The position numbers and the translations under genes are program-made. Shown here in pieces: positions 1 to 8,536 of a DNA stretch of 64,000 bases. The notes below the pieces were generated by a model. The model did not search any database, was not told the origin of the DNA, and saw only the letters and a list, made by a program, of their open reading frames with translations. This stretch comes from Paraurantiacibacter namhicola (GTDB lineage: Bacteria > Pseudomonadota > Alphaproteobacteria > Sphingomonadales > Sphingomonadaceae), in assembly GCF_001687545.1 (NCBI RefSeq), contig NZ_CP016545.1, positions 1,411,001 through 1,475,000 of the forward strand, in the 5' to 3' direction. Numbering within the stretch: position 1 is the stretch's first letter; every line of letters begins with the position of its first letter.

Positions 1-1016
1 GTATTGCGCCGCGCACCCATCAGGCGCAGCAATATGCCGGTGATGACCGCTTTCACGCCCAGCACGCCGACCACCGCGACGGCAATCATGCCCAGGTTCT
101 GCCAAATCGTGTTGACATCGATCCCCATGCCCACGGTGATCAGGAAGATGCCCAGCGCGAGGCCCTTGAAGGGCTCCATGATGCCTTCGACTTCGGTGTG
201 ATACTCCGTCTCGGCGATTAGCAGGCCGGCAACCAGCGCGCCCACGATGGGCGAGAGGCCGACGACGCCTGTGGCGAGGCTGGCTCCGATGACGACCAGC
301 AGGCTGGCAGCGAGGAAGATCTCCGGGCTTTTCGTGCGTGCGGCCTGTGCGAACAGGCGGGGCAGGGCGATGCGGCCCAGCACCATCATGGCGATGACCA
401 CGGCCAGCCCCTTCCAGATGGTGTCGAACAGGCCGGTCATGCCGTCCGCGCCCGCATAGGGGGCCAGCGCGCCAAGCATGAAGATGATCGGCACGATGGC
501 GATATCCTCGAACAGCAGCATGGACAGCGCCGCCTTGCCCACCGGCGTTTGCGTACCGGCAATGGGCAGCACCAGCGCGGTGGAGGAGAGGGCGAGGGCC
601 AGCCCCAGGCCGATCGCGCCGGTCCAGTACTGCCCCATCATGGAGAGGATGGAGGCGAGCAGGCTGCCGATGATCAGCAGCTCCAGCGCGCCAAGCCCGA
701 ACACCAGCTTGCGCATGGCCCACAGGCGGTTGAACGACAGCTCCAGCCCGATGGTGAACAGCAGCAGGATGATGCCGAACTCGGCAAAGGGATCGAGCCG
801 CTCGGGGTCCGTGATGGTGAACCAGGTCAGCCATTCGAAGTCGTAGACCATGCGCCCAAGGCCGTATGGGCCCACCAGCAGGCCGACCAGGATGAAGCCG
901 ATCACCGGCGTCACACGGAAGCGCGCGAACAGGGGGATGACGATGCCGGCAGCGCCCAGGATGACCAGCGCATCGCTCATCAGGGGGGAGATGTGGCCGC
1001 CGTGCATGGCTGCCAT
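1..1016 (-). CDS. CPA2-family monovalent cation:proton antiporter (KefB/C-like), C-terminal part cut by window edge
   Basis: The frame is open from an ATG at 1016 through the left edge, giving about 338 visible residues with no stop. The translation begins MAAMHGGHISPLMSD and is almost continuous hydrophobic helices. Family-like stretches are GFILVGLLVGPYGLG, EFGIILLLFTIGLELS and LALSSTALVLPI, followed by SMLLFEDIAIVPII, the usual Na+/H+ exchanger-domain signature of KefB/KefC proteins. These exchange K+ or Na+ for protons across the inner membrane. Whether a TrkA-N nucleotide-binding domain follows cannot be seen. A second in-frame ATG lies at 1007 and neither start has a strong Shine-Dalgarno. 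It is transcribed away from putP. Confidence 0.9.
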   Translation of the reverse strand, partial: MAAMHGGHISPLMSDALVILGAAGIVIPLFARFRVTPVIGFILVGLLVGPYGLGRMVYDFEWLTWFTITDPERLDPFAEFGIILLLFTIGLELSFNRLWAMRKLVFGLGALELLIIGSLLASILSMMGQYWTGAIGLGLALALSSTALVLPIAGTQTPVGKAALSMLLFEDIAIVPIIFMLGALAPYAGADGMTGLFDTIWKGLAVVIAMMVLGRIALPRLFAQAARTKSPEIFLAASLLVVIGASLATGVVGLSPIVGALVAGLLIAETEYHTEVEGIMEPFKGLALGIFLITVGMGIDVNTIWQNLGMIAVAVVGVLGVKAVITGILLRLMGARRN

Positions 1017-1035
1017 ATGACAGGGCCGCGCGGGG

Positions 1036-1068
1036 CTGTCACCGGCCAAGGTGTGACAGGTGTTACAC
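1036..1068. promoter_or_regulatory. Inverted/direct repeat in the promoter region between the antiporter and putP
   Basis: CTGTCAC (1036-1042) and GTGACAG (1053-1059) form perfect 7-bp arms around 10 bases. GTGTGACAG and GTGTTACAC follow each other as near-direct 9-mers at 1051-1068. The site lies 20-50 bases upstream of the antiporter start, where an operator would be expected. A related palindrome occurs at 52029-52044. No specific regulator can be named. The rest of 1017-1201 shows nothing recognisable. Confidence 0.4.
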
Positions 1069-1201
1069 AGTCCTGGGCAAGAAATCGGTGAAGGCGGGAA
1101 GGGCACGGCCATGCGGCGCTGCTGGAGCGGCTGCGCCCCTGTAGGAAAGAGCGTCCCACGCGGCCCTAGCCAGCACCGTCCAGCGTGCTATCCCCGCGCG
1201 C

Positions 1202-2671
1202 ATGCAGACCGGCACACTGATTTCGCTCGCCCTCTATTTCATCCTGATGATCGCCATCGGCCTGTTCGCCTGGCGCAAATCCACCGCGGATAGCGAGGGA
1301 TACCTGCTGGGCGGCCGCAATTTGCATCCCGCCGTGGCGGCCCTGTCCGCCGGGGCGTCCGATATGTCGGGCTGGCTGCTGCTCGGCCTGCCGGGGGCGC
1401 TGTATGCCGCTGGCCTTGTGGAGGCGTGGATCGGCATTGGCCTGTTCGTGGGCGCGCTGGTCAACTGGATCGTGGTCGCGCCGCGCCTGCGCAAGCAGAC
1501 GGTGGAATATGGCAATGCGCTGACCATCCCGGAATTCCTGGCCAATCGCTTCCCGGACAGGGCCGTGGCCCTGCGCGTGGCGAGCGCGATCATCATCGTG
1601 CTGTTCTTCGCGGTCTATTCCGCCGCTGGTCTGGTGGGCGGCGGCAAGCTGTTCGAGACCGCCTTTGCGGGCATGCTGGGCGGCGCAGGCATGAGCGATT
1701 ACATGTTCGGCGTGTGGCTGACGGCAGGCGTGGTGCTGGCTTACACCATGGTCGGCGGTTTTCTTGCGGTGAGCCTGACTGACTTCGTGCAGGGCTGCAT
1801 CATGCTGGTGGCGTTGGTGCTGATGCCGCTGGTGGTGATGTTCGGCGAAGGCGGCAGCGCGGGCGCCTCGCTGACGCAGGTGCAGCCGGGCTTCCTGGAC
1901 ATCGGATACGGCCTGACCTTCATCGGCTTCCTCAGCGCGGTGACGTGGGGCCTGGGCTATTTCGGGCAGCCGCACATCATCGTGCGCTTCATGGCCGTGC
2001 GCGAAGGGGGCATCCCGGCGGCGCGGAATATCGGCATGGCGTGGATGGGCGTGTGCCTGCTGGGCGCAATCGGAGTGGGCCTTGCAGGCCGCGCTTATGT
2101 GGAGCGCAACGGACTGGTGGTGGATGACCCGGAGACGATCTTCATCGTACTCGCCAATCTGTTGTTCCATCCGCTGATCACCGGCTTCCTGCTGGCCGCG
2201 CTGCTGGCGGCGATCATGTCCACGATCAGTTCGCAGCTGCTCGTCGCATCCAGCTCGCTGACAGAGGATTTCTACCGCCTGTTCGTGCGCCGCGATGCCA
2301 GCGAGCACGAGCGGGTGAATGTCGGGCGGCTGTCCGTCCTGGTGGTGGCGCTGGCCGCCATCGCCATCGCATCGGACCGCGACAGCCAGGTGCTGGGCCT
2401 CGTCTCCAACGCATGGGCCGGCTTCGGCGCGGCTTTCGGCCCCCTGATCATCCTATCCCTGACGTGGAAGCGGATGACCGGCGCGGGCGCGCTGGCGGGC
2501 CTCGTGACCGGCGCTGGTGTGGTGATTTTCTGGATCTTCTCGGGGCTGGGCGGCGAGACGGGCATTTACGAGATCATCCCCGGCTTCATTGCGGCGTGGC
2601 TGGCGATTTTCGGGGTCAGCCTCGTCACAACACCAGCCCCGCCGCGTACCACGCAAAGCGCGTTCGACTGA
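1202..2671 (+). CDS. putP: Sodium/proline symporter PutP
   Basis: 489 residues, matching the usual length of about 490-500 for PutP, a sodium:solute symporter family inner-membrane protein that imports L-proline with Na+. The start MQTGTLISLALYFILMIAIGLFAWRK is the first helix. Conserved loop sequences follow: GYLLGGRNLHPAVAALSAGASDMSGWLLLGLPGA, the Na+/proline-binding core with its S-A-G-A-S-D-M-S-G run, and the later helix LLAAIMSTISSQLLVASSSLTEDFYR. About 12-13 hydrophobic segments are visible. The gene stands alone, and no putA neighbour is present here. A weak GC-rich leader precedes the start with no clear Shine-Dalgarno. Proline is the best substrate assignment from the family motifs, though a related amino acid is possible. 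Confidence 0.93.
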   Translation: MQTGTLISLALYFILMIAIGLFAWRKSTADSEGYLLGGRNLHPAVAALSAGASDMSGWLLLGLPGALYAAGLVEAWIGIGLFVGALVNWIVVAPRLRKQTVEYGNALTIPEFLANRFPDRAVALRVASAIIIVLFFAVYSAAGLVGGGKLFETAFAGMLGGAGMSDYMFGVWLTAGVVLAYTMVGGFLAVSLTDFVQGCIMLVALVLMPLVVMFGEGGSAGASLTQVQPGFLDIGYGLTFIGFLSAVTWGLGYFGQPHIIVRFMAVREGGIPAARNIGMAWMGVCLLGAIGVGLAGRAYVERNGLVVDDPETIFIVLANLLFHPLITGFLLAALLAAIMSTISSQLLVASSSLTEDFYRLFVRRDASEHERVNVGRLSVLVVALAAIAIASDRDSQVLGLVSNAWAGFGAAFGPLIILSLTWKRMTGAGALAGLVTGAGVVIFWIFSGLGGETGIYEIIPGFIAAWLAIFGVSLVTTPAPPRTTQSAFD

Positions 2672-2698
2672 GAATAGCGGTCACCGATCCCGCCGAAA

Positions 2699-4297
2699 TC
2701 AACCCCCGCCGGGGCTGCCCTTGTGCATCGGGGGTGGACCGTCGGGCAGGTCGCCGCCGGGGGAGGCTTCGTCCCATTCGATGCGGTAAAGGTCGAAGCG
2801 GCGGTCGGCGAGGTTCTTCACAGTGCCTTCAGCGCGCGCCCAGCTTAGGTCCGCCAGGTTCACGTCGCTGATGGTCAACGTCTCGACATTCTCGGTCGCC
2901 TCTGCCGCAATGCCGTCGCGGGCGAAGGGGAAATCGCAGGGCGTCAGGATGCAGCTTTGCGCATACTGGATGTCCATGTTGGCGACATTGGGCAGGTTCC
3001 CGACATTTCCGCTCATCACCACGTAGCACTGGTTCTCGATCGCGCGGGCGGCGGCGCAGTATCGCACGCGCATGTAGCCTTGCCGGCTGTCCGTGCAGAA
3101 GGGCACGAAGATGATGCGCGCGCCTTCATCCACCAGGCGGCGGCTGAGTTCCGGGAATTCGCTGTCATAGCAGATCTGCACGCCGATCGGGCCGCAGTCC
3201 GTCTGGATTACGTCGATGGAATCGCCGCCGCGGATGTTCCACCAGTATGCCTCGTTGGGCGTTGGGTGGATCTTCTCCTGCTCGTGGATCGATCCGTCGC
3301 GCAGGCAGACATAGGCGACATTGTGGATGTCACCGTCATCCATGCGCGTGGGGTGGCTGCCACCGATGATATTGATGTTGTACTTCAGCGCCATCTCGCT
3401 CAGCGCGTCGCGGATGCGCGGCGTGTAGGCGCTGAGGCATTCGATGGCCTGGGTGGAGGACAGCTCTTCCGCCTCCGCGCTCAGCAGCATCAGCGTGAAT
3501 AGTTCGGGAAACAGGATGAAGTCCGCTTCGTAATCCGCTGCAACATCGACGAAATAGCGGACATGACCGATGAACTCGTCGAAGTCCTTCACCGCGCGGG
3601 CCTGCAGCTGGCAGGTGGCGATGCGGACACTTTCGACACCGCGCGGGACACGCAGCTGGCTGCTGTCTTCCTGGTCCACCATGTGATTGCGCCACACCAT
3701 GTGCGCGGCGAACCCGCGGCTGCGGTGGTCTTCCGGCAGGTATCGCTTGAGCGCGCCGATCGGTTCAAAACCGTTGGCCAGCTGGAAGCGCAGCACGGGG
3801 TCATGCAGCTTCCCGGCGATGACCTGCTCGATGTAATCTTCGGGGCCGGAGACCTTCTTCCAGTGCCGCTTAAGGTTCGGCAGCCGCCCACCGAAGACAA
3901 TGCCTTTCAGCTCCTCGCGCTCGGCCAGCTTGCGGCGTTCCTCGTAAAGGCGGCGGCCGATGCGCGTGCCGCGGACCTTCGGGTCCACGACCATCTCGTA
4001 GCCGTAGAGGAAATCGCCATTGGGCTCGTGCCGGCTGCCGTATCCATTGCCGGTGATCTCGTCCCAGGTGTGCGGGCGCAGGGCCTTCTCGCCAGCAATG
4101 CGCATGGTGGCGCAGTAACCCACCATCGTATCGTCCAGGATCGCGACGAAGCAGCCTTCGGGGTAATTGTTCAGCTGCCCGCGGATTTCGCTCTGCGTGT
4201 AGGGGACGAAGTCTTCGTAAACGCGCTTCGCCAGTGCCGCGATGCGGCGGATATCGCCGGTTTCGGCCTGGCGGATGTCGAGACGTGCCTTGGTCAT
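2699..4297 (-). CDS. Bifunctional GNAT acetyltransferase / carbon-nitrogen hydrolase fusion
   Basis: 532 residues in two domains. Residues 1-200 form a GNAT fold, with the acetyl-CoA loop region VDPKVRGTRIGRRLYEER near 105-122. Residues 222-525 are a nitrilase-superfamily domain with a complete Glu-Lys-Cys triad: E265 in FPELF, K342 in EKIHP and C376 in GVQICYDSEFPEL. The domain order is known in bacteria, but the substrate is unassigned; amide hydrolysis coupled to N-acyl transfer is inference. The start ATG lies only six bases beyond the T-run of the upstream icd terminator. The only purine-rich candidate ribosome site, CGGGGG, is part of that terminator stem. The gene converges on putP with a 27-base gap. 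Confidence 0.9.
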   Translation of the reverse strand: MTKARLDIRQAETGDIRRIAALAKRVYEDFVPYTQSEIRGQLNNYPEGCFVAILDDTMVGYCATMRIAGEKALRPHTWDEITGNGYGSRHEPNGDFLYGYEMVVDPKVRGTRIGRRLYEERRKLAEREELKGIVFGGRLPNLKRHWKKVSGPEDYIEQVIAGKLHDPVLRFQLANGFEPIGALKRYLPEDHRSRGFAAHMVWRNHMVDQEDSSQLRVPRGVESVRIATCQLQARAVKDFDEFIGHVRYFVDVAADYEADFILFPELFTLMLLSAEAEELSSTQAIECLSAYTPRIRDALSEMALKYNINIIGGSHPTRMDDGDIHNVAYVCLRDGSIHEQEKIHPTPNEAYWWNIRGGDSIDVIQTDCGPIGVQICYDSEFPELSRRLVDEGARIIFVPFCTDSRQGYMRVRYCAAARAIENQCYVVMSGNVGNLPNVANMDIQYAQSCILTPCDFPFARDGIAAEATENVETLTISDVNLADLSWARAEGTVKNLADRRFDLYRIEWDEASPGGDLPDGPPPMHKGSPGGG

Positions 4298-4303
4298 GTT
4301 ATG

Positions 4304-4346
4304 AAAAAACCCCCGTTACGCCGATAGAATGGCGTAGCGGGGGTTT
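4304..4346 (-). terminator. Intrinsic terminator of icd
   Basis: Arms at 4307-4322 and 4331-4346 pair over 16 bases with one wobble (CCCCCG-TTACGCC type stem) around an 8-base loop. On the minus strand the stem is followed by six T residues. It lies 31 bases after the icd stop, and its T-run abuts the start of the next gene. Confidence 0.85.
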
Positions 4347-4376
4347 CGTTTCCTTTCAGGTCGCAGTCGCTGCGCT

Positions 4377-5603
4377 TCAGCCCAGGCCCTGCGCCTTCAT
4401 CTTGGCTTCCAGCCCATTCACGATGGCTTCGAAGAACTGCTCGGTCGTCATCCAGTTCTGGTCCGGGCCGATCAGCAGGGCGAGGTCCTTGGTCATCTTG
4501 CCGTTCTCGACGCACTCGATGCAGACTTCCTCCAGCGTTTCGGCGAAGGCGACCACGTCGGGCGTGTTGTCGAAGCGGCCACGATACATCAGGCCGCGGG
4601 TCCATGCGAAGATGCTGGCGATGGGGTTGGTGCTGGTTGCCTTGCCTTCCTGGTGTTGGCGATAGTGGCGGGTGACGGTGCCGTGGGCGGCTTCCGCTTC
4701 CACCGTCTTGCCGTCCGGTGTCATCAGCACGGAGGTCATCAAGCCGAGGCTGCCGAAGCCCTGCGCCACGATGTCCGACTGCACGTCGCCATCATAGTTC
4801 TTGCAGGCCCAGACGAACTTGCCGTTCCACTTCAGCGCGGCGGCGACCATGTCGTCGATCAGGCGGTGTTCGTAGGTGATCTTGGCTTCGGCGAACTTGT
4901 CGGCGAACTCGGTGTCGAAGATTTCCTGGAACAGGTCCTTGAAGCGGCCATCGTACTTCTTGAGGATGGTGTTCTTCGTGGAAAGGTACACCGGCCAGCC
5001 GCGGTCGAGACCGTAATTGAAGCTGGCGCGCGCGAAATCGCGGATGCTGTCGTCCAGATTGTACATCGCCATGGCGACGCCGGGTTCCTGGAATTCGAAT
5101 ACGTCGAGGTCGATGTTCTTGCCGTCCTCGCCCTCGAACACCAGGCGCAGCTTGCCCGCGCCGGGGATCAGCGTGTCGGTGGCGCGGTATTGGTCGCCGA
5201 ATGCGTGGCGGCCCACGACGATGGGATCGGTCCAGCCCGGCACCAGCCGCGGCACGTTGTCGATCACGATGGGCTCGCGGAAGACCACGCCGCCCAGGAT
5301 GTTGCGGATCGTGCCGTTGGGGCTGCGCCACATGCTCTTGAGGTTGAATTCCTCCACGCGCGCCTCGTCCGGCGTGATGGTGGCGCATTTCACGCCGACG
5401 CCGTGTTCCTTGATGGCGTTGGCCGCATCGACGGTGATCTGGTCATCCGTCTCGTCACGCTTCTCGATGGAGAGGTCGTAATATTTCAGGTCCACGTCGA
5501 GATAGGGCAGGATCAGCCTTTCGCGGATCCACTGCCAGATGATCTTCGTCATCTCGTCGCCGTCGATTTCCACGATGGGGTTCTTGACCTGGATTTTCGC
5601 CAT
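4377..5603 (-). CDS. icd: NADP-dependent isocitrate dehydrogenase (eukaryotic-like homodimeric type)
   Basis: 408 residues, close to the 404-414 of the alphaproteobacterial and mitochondrial NADP-IDH subfamily. It oxidatively decarboxylates isocitrate to 2-oxoglutarate in the TCA cycle, yielding NADPH. Diagnostic sequence includes [23 protein letters not shown] at the N-terminus, the substrate loop [40 protein letters not shown], the metal-binding region HRLIDDMVA and [22 protein letters not shown], and [36 protein letters not shown]. The gene is monocistronic, with a clear terminator downstream. Nothing is unusual. Confidence 0.97.
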   Translation of the reverse strand: MAKIQVKNPIVEIDGDEMTKIIWQWIRERLILPYLDVDLKYYDLSIEKRDETDDQITVDAANAIKEHGVGVKCATITPDEARVEEFNLKSMWRSPNGTIRNILGGVVFREPIVIDNVPRLVPGWTDPIVVGRHAFGDQYRATDTLIPGAGKLRLVFEGEDGKNIDLDVFEFQEPGVAMAMYNLDDSIRDFARASFNYGLDRGWPVYLSTKNTILKKYDGRFKDLFQEIFDTEFADKFAEAKITYEHRLIDDMVAAALKWNGKFVWACKNYDGDVQSDIVAQGFGSLGLMTSVLMTPDGKTVEAEAAHGTVTRHYRQHQEGKATSTNPIASIFAWTRGLMYRGRFDNTPDVVAFAETLEEVCIECVENGKMTKDLALLIGPDQNWMTTEQFFEAIVNGLEAKMKAQGLG

Positions 5604-5657
5604 GATGCGTGCCTGTCTTTCGTCTGGATGGAAGGTTTGGCCGCGTCCTAGCAGAGC

Positions 5658-6779
5658 CTAGGCAGCGCGCAAGTCAGCCAGATCGGATGAAGGGGCGGCA
5701 ATGCGCGCCCGGTCCGCATATCCGGCGACGAGGGAGGGGAACATGCGGGCAAGCGCGATGCCCGCCCGCGCGCCTAGCCGCGTCTCCGCCGCGTGCCATG
5801 CCAGCGAGGCGAGGCGTATGGGCTTGCGGGCGCGGGCGGCAAAATCGTGCTGGAAAGCGCGGGCATCGCCGCTGTCATGCCAATACTGGGCCGCCATGAT
5901 GCCGCTCGCCAGCGCAATGGAGATGCCTTCGCCGGCGAGGGAGGGGATGACTGCGGCCTGGTCCCCCAGGCGCCAGATTCTGGCCTCCGTTTCCTGCGCG
6001 ACATAGCCATAGGGCACGGCGCCGATCGTATCGAAACGCCCTTCGCGCCAGCCATCGCCCAGCCGCGCGGCAAAGGCGGGATTGCCGTCCGCCACCTGCG
6101 CAAACAGCGTTTCGGGCGAGCTGTCCGCGTCCCGCAGCGCGCTCTTGCGCAGGGCCAGGCAGATATTGGCGGAGCCGCCTTCCTGCAGGACGATACCGGC
6201 GTATCCGCCCGGGAACAGGTGCAGTTCGATGGCGGCCTCCAGCAGGGCCTCCCTCGCGGGCGAGGGCGGAAGGCGCAGGCGCAGGCCCAGCGCCGTGTCC
6301 TTGTGTTCGCGGGGCCGGGAGCGGCCGCGGATGTCATGCTTGCCACTGGCTAGGAAGATATCCCGTGCGGTCCATTCCTGCGTCTTGCCGGTGACATGGC
6401 CTGGCCGCACTTCGCGCACCGTGTCGAAAGCGATGCGCGCGCCTTCCTCCAGCGCCCTGGCTCGCAGCGCCGTGTCCATCGCGTGGCGCGAGAGGCCCCA
6501 TGCGGCGTGGGGGAGGTCCAGCTCCGCTTCGCGCTTGCCGTCGAACAGGCGCAGCGTCGTTACGCGGTGCGCGCCCAGCGCGGCGGGATCGATGCCGAGG
6601 GAGCTCAACTGCTCGGCCGTGCGCCAGCTCAGGAAGCCGCCGCACAGCGGGTCGCCGACCGTCTCGTCCCGGTCGATCAGCAGCGGATGCGCATCCATGC
6701 GCGCAAGGCAAATCGCCGCCGCGCAGCCGGCCGGGCCGGCACCGACAATCGGCAGGGCTAGCGGATCCGCGATACGCAT
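5658..6779 (-). CDS. FAD-dependent oxidoreductase (geranylgeranyl-reductase/monooxygenase type) of the type III PKS operon
   Basis: 373 residues from ATG 6779, which overlaps the methyltransferase stop by 22 bases. The frame stays open further upstream, but that part reads as a shadow of the methyltransferase. A dinucleotide-binding signature, GAGPAGCAAA, sits at residues 13-22. It is followed by LIDRDETVGDPLCGGFLS and, near 280-295, a second FAD motif, WRLGDQAAVIPSLAGEGISIALASG. This is the layout of PHBH-fold flavoproteins. By analogy with the Streptomyces srsABC alkylresorcinol operon, where a flavoprotein hydroxylates the phenolic lipid made by the synthase, it probably oxidises the polyketide product; this is inference. 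Reduction of a prenyl or lipid chain is the main alternative. Confidence 0.85.
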   Translation of the reverse strand: MRIADPLALPIVGAGPAGCAAAICLARMDAHPLLIDRDETVGDPLCGGFLSWRTAEQLSSLGIDPAALGAHRVTTLRLFDGKREAELDLPHAAWGLSRHAMDTALRARALEEGARIAFDTVREVRPGHVTGKTQEWTARDIFLASGKHDIRGRSRPREHKDTALGLRLRLPPSPAREALLEAAIELHLFPGGYAGIVLQEGGSANICLALRKSALRDADSSPETLFAQVADGNPAFAARLGDGWREGRFDTIGAVPYGYVAQETEARIWRLGDQAAVIPSLAGEGISIALASGIMAAQYWHDSGDARAFQHDFAARARKPIRLASLAWHAAETRLGARAGIALARMFPSLVAGYADRARIAAPSSDLADLRAA

Positions 6780-7435
6780 AGCCTGAAGGGGAAGCGGCGC
6801 TCCACGCGCGCCTGTGTGATGCCAGCCTGTTGCAGCAGCGGCTGCCATTCGGCCGGGCGATAGGACCGGGCGATGGAGGTATGTCCGTCGCTGCGAACGA
6901 TCGGGTGCCAGCGCGCCAGTCTGGCCAGCAGCGGATAGCCGAGCCAGGCGAGGGCATGGCGGTGCAGGTCGTTGACGAACCAGCCGCGCGCGCTTTCCGC
7001 TTCCATGAAGCGAAGGAAGGCCACCAACTGGCCGTGCGTCATGTGATGGGCGACCAGGCTGGAGATGACGCAATCGAAGCCCTGTCCGGCAAAGTCCGCG
7101 TAATCGCCGGTGACGTAGGTGATGTCGCCGCCATGCGCCTCTGCCGCGGGTTTGCTTCGCGGATTCAGGTCTACTCCGACTAGCTCCACCTTCTGGCCGC
7201 GATCCTGTGCCCAGCGGGCGATGCGGCGCAGCATGTCGCCATCGCCGAAGCCGACATCGAGGATCTTCAGCGTGCGCGAAGTGTCCTTCACGCGGTCCAG
7301 GAAAGCGAGTGTCGGGCGATAGGCCATCGTCATGCGGTTCACCCACGCAAGGTCCGCCAGAAGCGCGCGATATGTGTCCGGATCGAGCGACGGATCGTCC
7401 ATCAACTCGTCTGAGTGGAGGCGCTCAGTCAGCAT
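6758..7435 (-). CDS. Class I SAM-dependent methyltransferase of the type III PKS operon
   Basis: 225 residues from ATG 7435 (MLTERLHSDELMDDPS), which overlaps the stop of the upstream synthase by 11 bases, so translation is probably coupled. SAM-binding motif I is LKILDVGFGDGDMLRRIARWA, with the acidic ribose ligand in VELVGVDLN. The following motif region is FDCVISSLVAHHM. The length and fold match small-molecule methyltransferases of the Methyltransf_11/25 type. In this operon it most likely methylates the phenolic or pyrone product on O or C. The product is not predictable from sequence alone. Confidence 0.87.
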   Translation of the reverse strand: MLTERLHSDELMDDPSLDPDTYRALLADLAWVNRMTMAYRPTLAFLDRVKDTSRTLKILDVGFGDGDMLRRIARWAQDRGQKVELVGVDLNPRSKPAAEAHGGDITYVTGDYADFAGQGFDCVISSLVAHHMTHGQLVAFLRFMEAESARGWFVNDLHRHALAWLGYPLLARLARWHPIVRSDGHTSIARSYRPAEWQPLLQQAGITQARVERRFPFRLCVSRIR

Positions 7436-8489
7436 CGGTCCACCCGAAGCGCAGCCCTTCCATCGCCAGGCCGGGTCCGAAGGCGAGGGCAATGCCGTGG
7501 GGCGGGCGGTCCGCCATCATGCGCTCCAGCACGAACAGCACGGTGGCGGAGGACATGTTGCCATTGTCCGCCAGTACGCCGCGCGAGTGGTCCAGCGCAT
7601 TGGGGGCCAGGTCCAGTCCGCGCTCCACCGCATCTAGTACGGAGCGGCCGCCGGGATGCACCGCCCATGCCTTGCCGCGCCCATGCTCCAGCAGGTCCTG
7701 CTGCAGATCGCTGTCCGACAGGGCATCCGCCAGCCGCGCGGGCACTTCGCCCGAAAGATGCATGGCAAAGCCGGTATCACCGATGGTCCAGGTGATGAGC
7801 TCGCTCGATTCCTCCAGCGTGGCGGACAAACCATCGCCAAGGCCGAGCCCTTCGCCCGTGGCGGAGATGATCGCGGCGGCAGCACCGTCGGCGAATTGCG
7901 CCATGGCCAGCAGCCGCTCCAGATCGCCTGTCTGCTGCATGTGAAGGGTGCACAGCTCCACGGCCACGACAAGTACGCGTGCCGAAGGGTCGGAGCGGAC
8001 GATATGCGCGGCACTGCGCAGCGCGGTGACCCCGGCATAGCAGCCCATGAAACCGATCAGCGTGCGCTCCACATGGTGCGCGAGGCCCAGCTTGCGGGCG
8101 ATGACCTGGTCGATACCCGGCGCAATGAAGCCCGTGCAGCTTGCCACGACCATGTGAGTGACATCGCCCAGCTCCGGCAGCCTGCCGATTGCCTCCAGCG
8201 CAAGGCCCGGCGCGGCATCGGCGTAGCGGCGCATGCGGTCCGATGTGGAGGGGGAATGACCCGAATTGTAGAACGTGCCGGGCTCCAGCCGCGCCTCTTC
8301 GGGCGAAAGCACAGAATGGCGATGGGCGATGCCGCCGCGTTCCACCATGCGGCGCAGCAGCTTGCGCTGGCGCTCCTCACCCAGCTGCGCCGCAGCCCAG
8401 TCCGCGTAATTCGCGTGGACCTGGGCCTGCGGCACCGCCGTGGCGATGGCATTGATGCGCGGCTGATGCTGGTTGGTCATGCGTCCCAT
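7425..8489 (-). CDS. Type III polyketide synthase (chalcone synthase-like)
   Basis: 354 residues, the normal size for a bacterial type III PKS. The thiolase-fold catalytic triad is complete: Cys118 in VVASCTGF, His278 in AWAVHPGG and Asn311 in DNGNMSSAT. The GFMGCYAG loop near residue 147 and the C-terminal FGPGLAMEGLRFGW (the GFGPG-type loop) also match. Such enzymes extend an acyl-CoA starter with malonyl-CoA to give alkylresorcinols, alkylpyrones or phloroglucinols. The adjacent beta-oxidation genes suggest a fatty-acyl starter, which is inference. ATG 8489 and ATG 8480 (MTNQHQP) are both possible starts. It is first in a three-gene operon with overlapping cistrons. Confidence 0.93.
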   Translation of the reverse strand: MGRMTNQHQPRINAIATAVPQAQVHANYADWAAAQLGEERQRKLLRRMVERGGIAHRHSVLSPEEARLEPGTFYNSGHSPSTSDRMRRYADAAPGLALEAIGRLPELGDVTHMVVASCTGFIAPGIDQVIARKLGLAHHVERTLIGFMGCYAGVTALRSAAHIVRSDPSARVLVVAVELCTLHMQQTGDLERLLAMAQFADGAAAAIISATGEGLGLGDGLSATLEESSELITWTIGDTGFAMHLSGEVPARLADALSDSDLQQDLLEHGRGKAWAVHPGGRSVLDAVERGLDLAPNALDHSRGVLADNGNMSSATVLFVLERMMADRPPHGIALAFGPGLAMEGLRFGWTDAD

Positions 8490-8536
8490 TCAGCAGCTTA
8501 ACGGCTGGCAGGGAAGAGCGTGCCGTGTTCCAGCGA

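Noticed and set aside
6780-7346. Upstream extension of the flavoprotein frame to 562 codons
   Set aside because: The extra N-terminal part overlaps the methyltransferase in another frame and has no fold-like character; the GxGxxG motif follows the ATG at 6779 closely.
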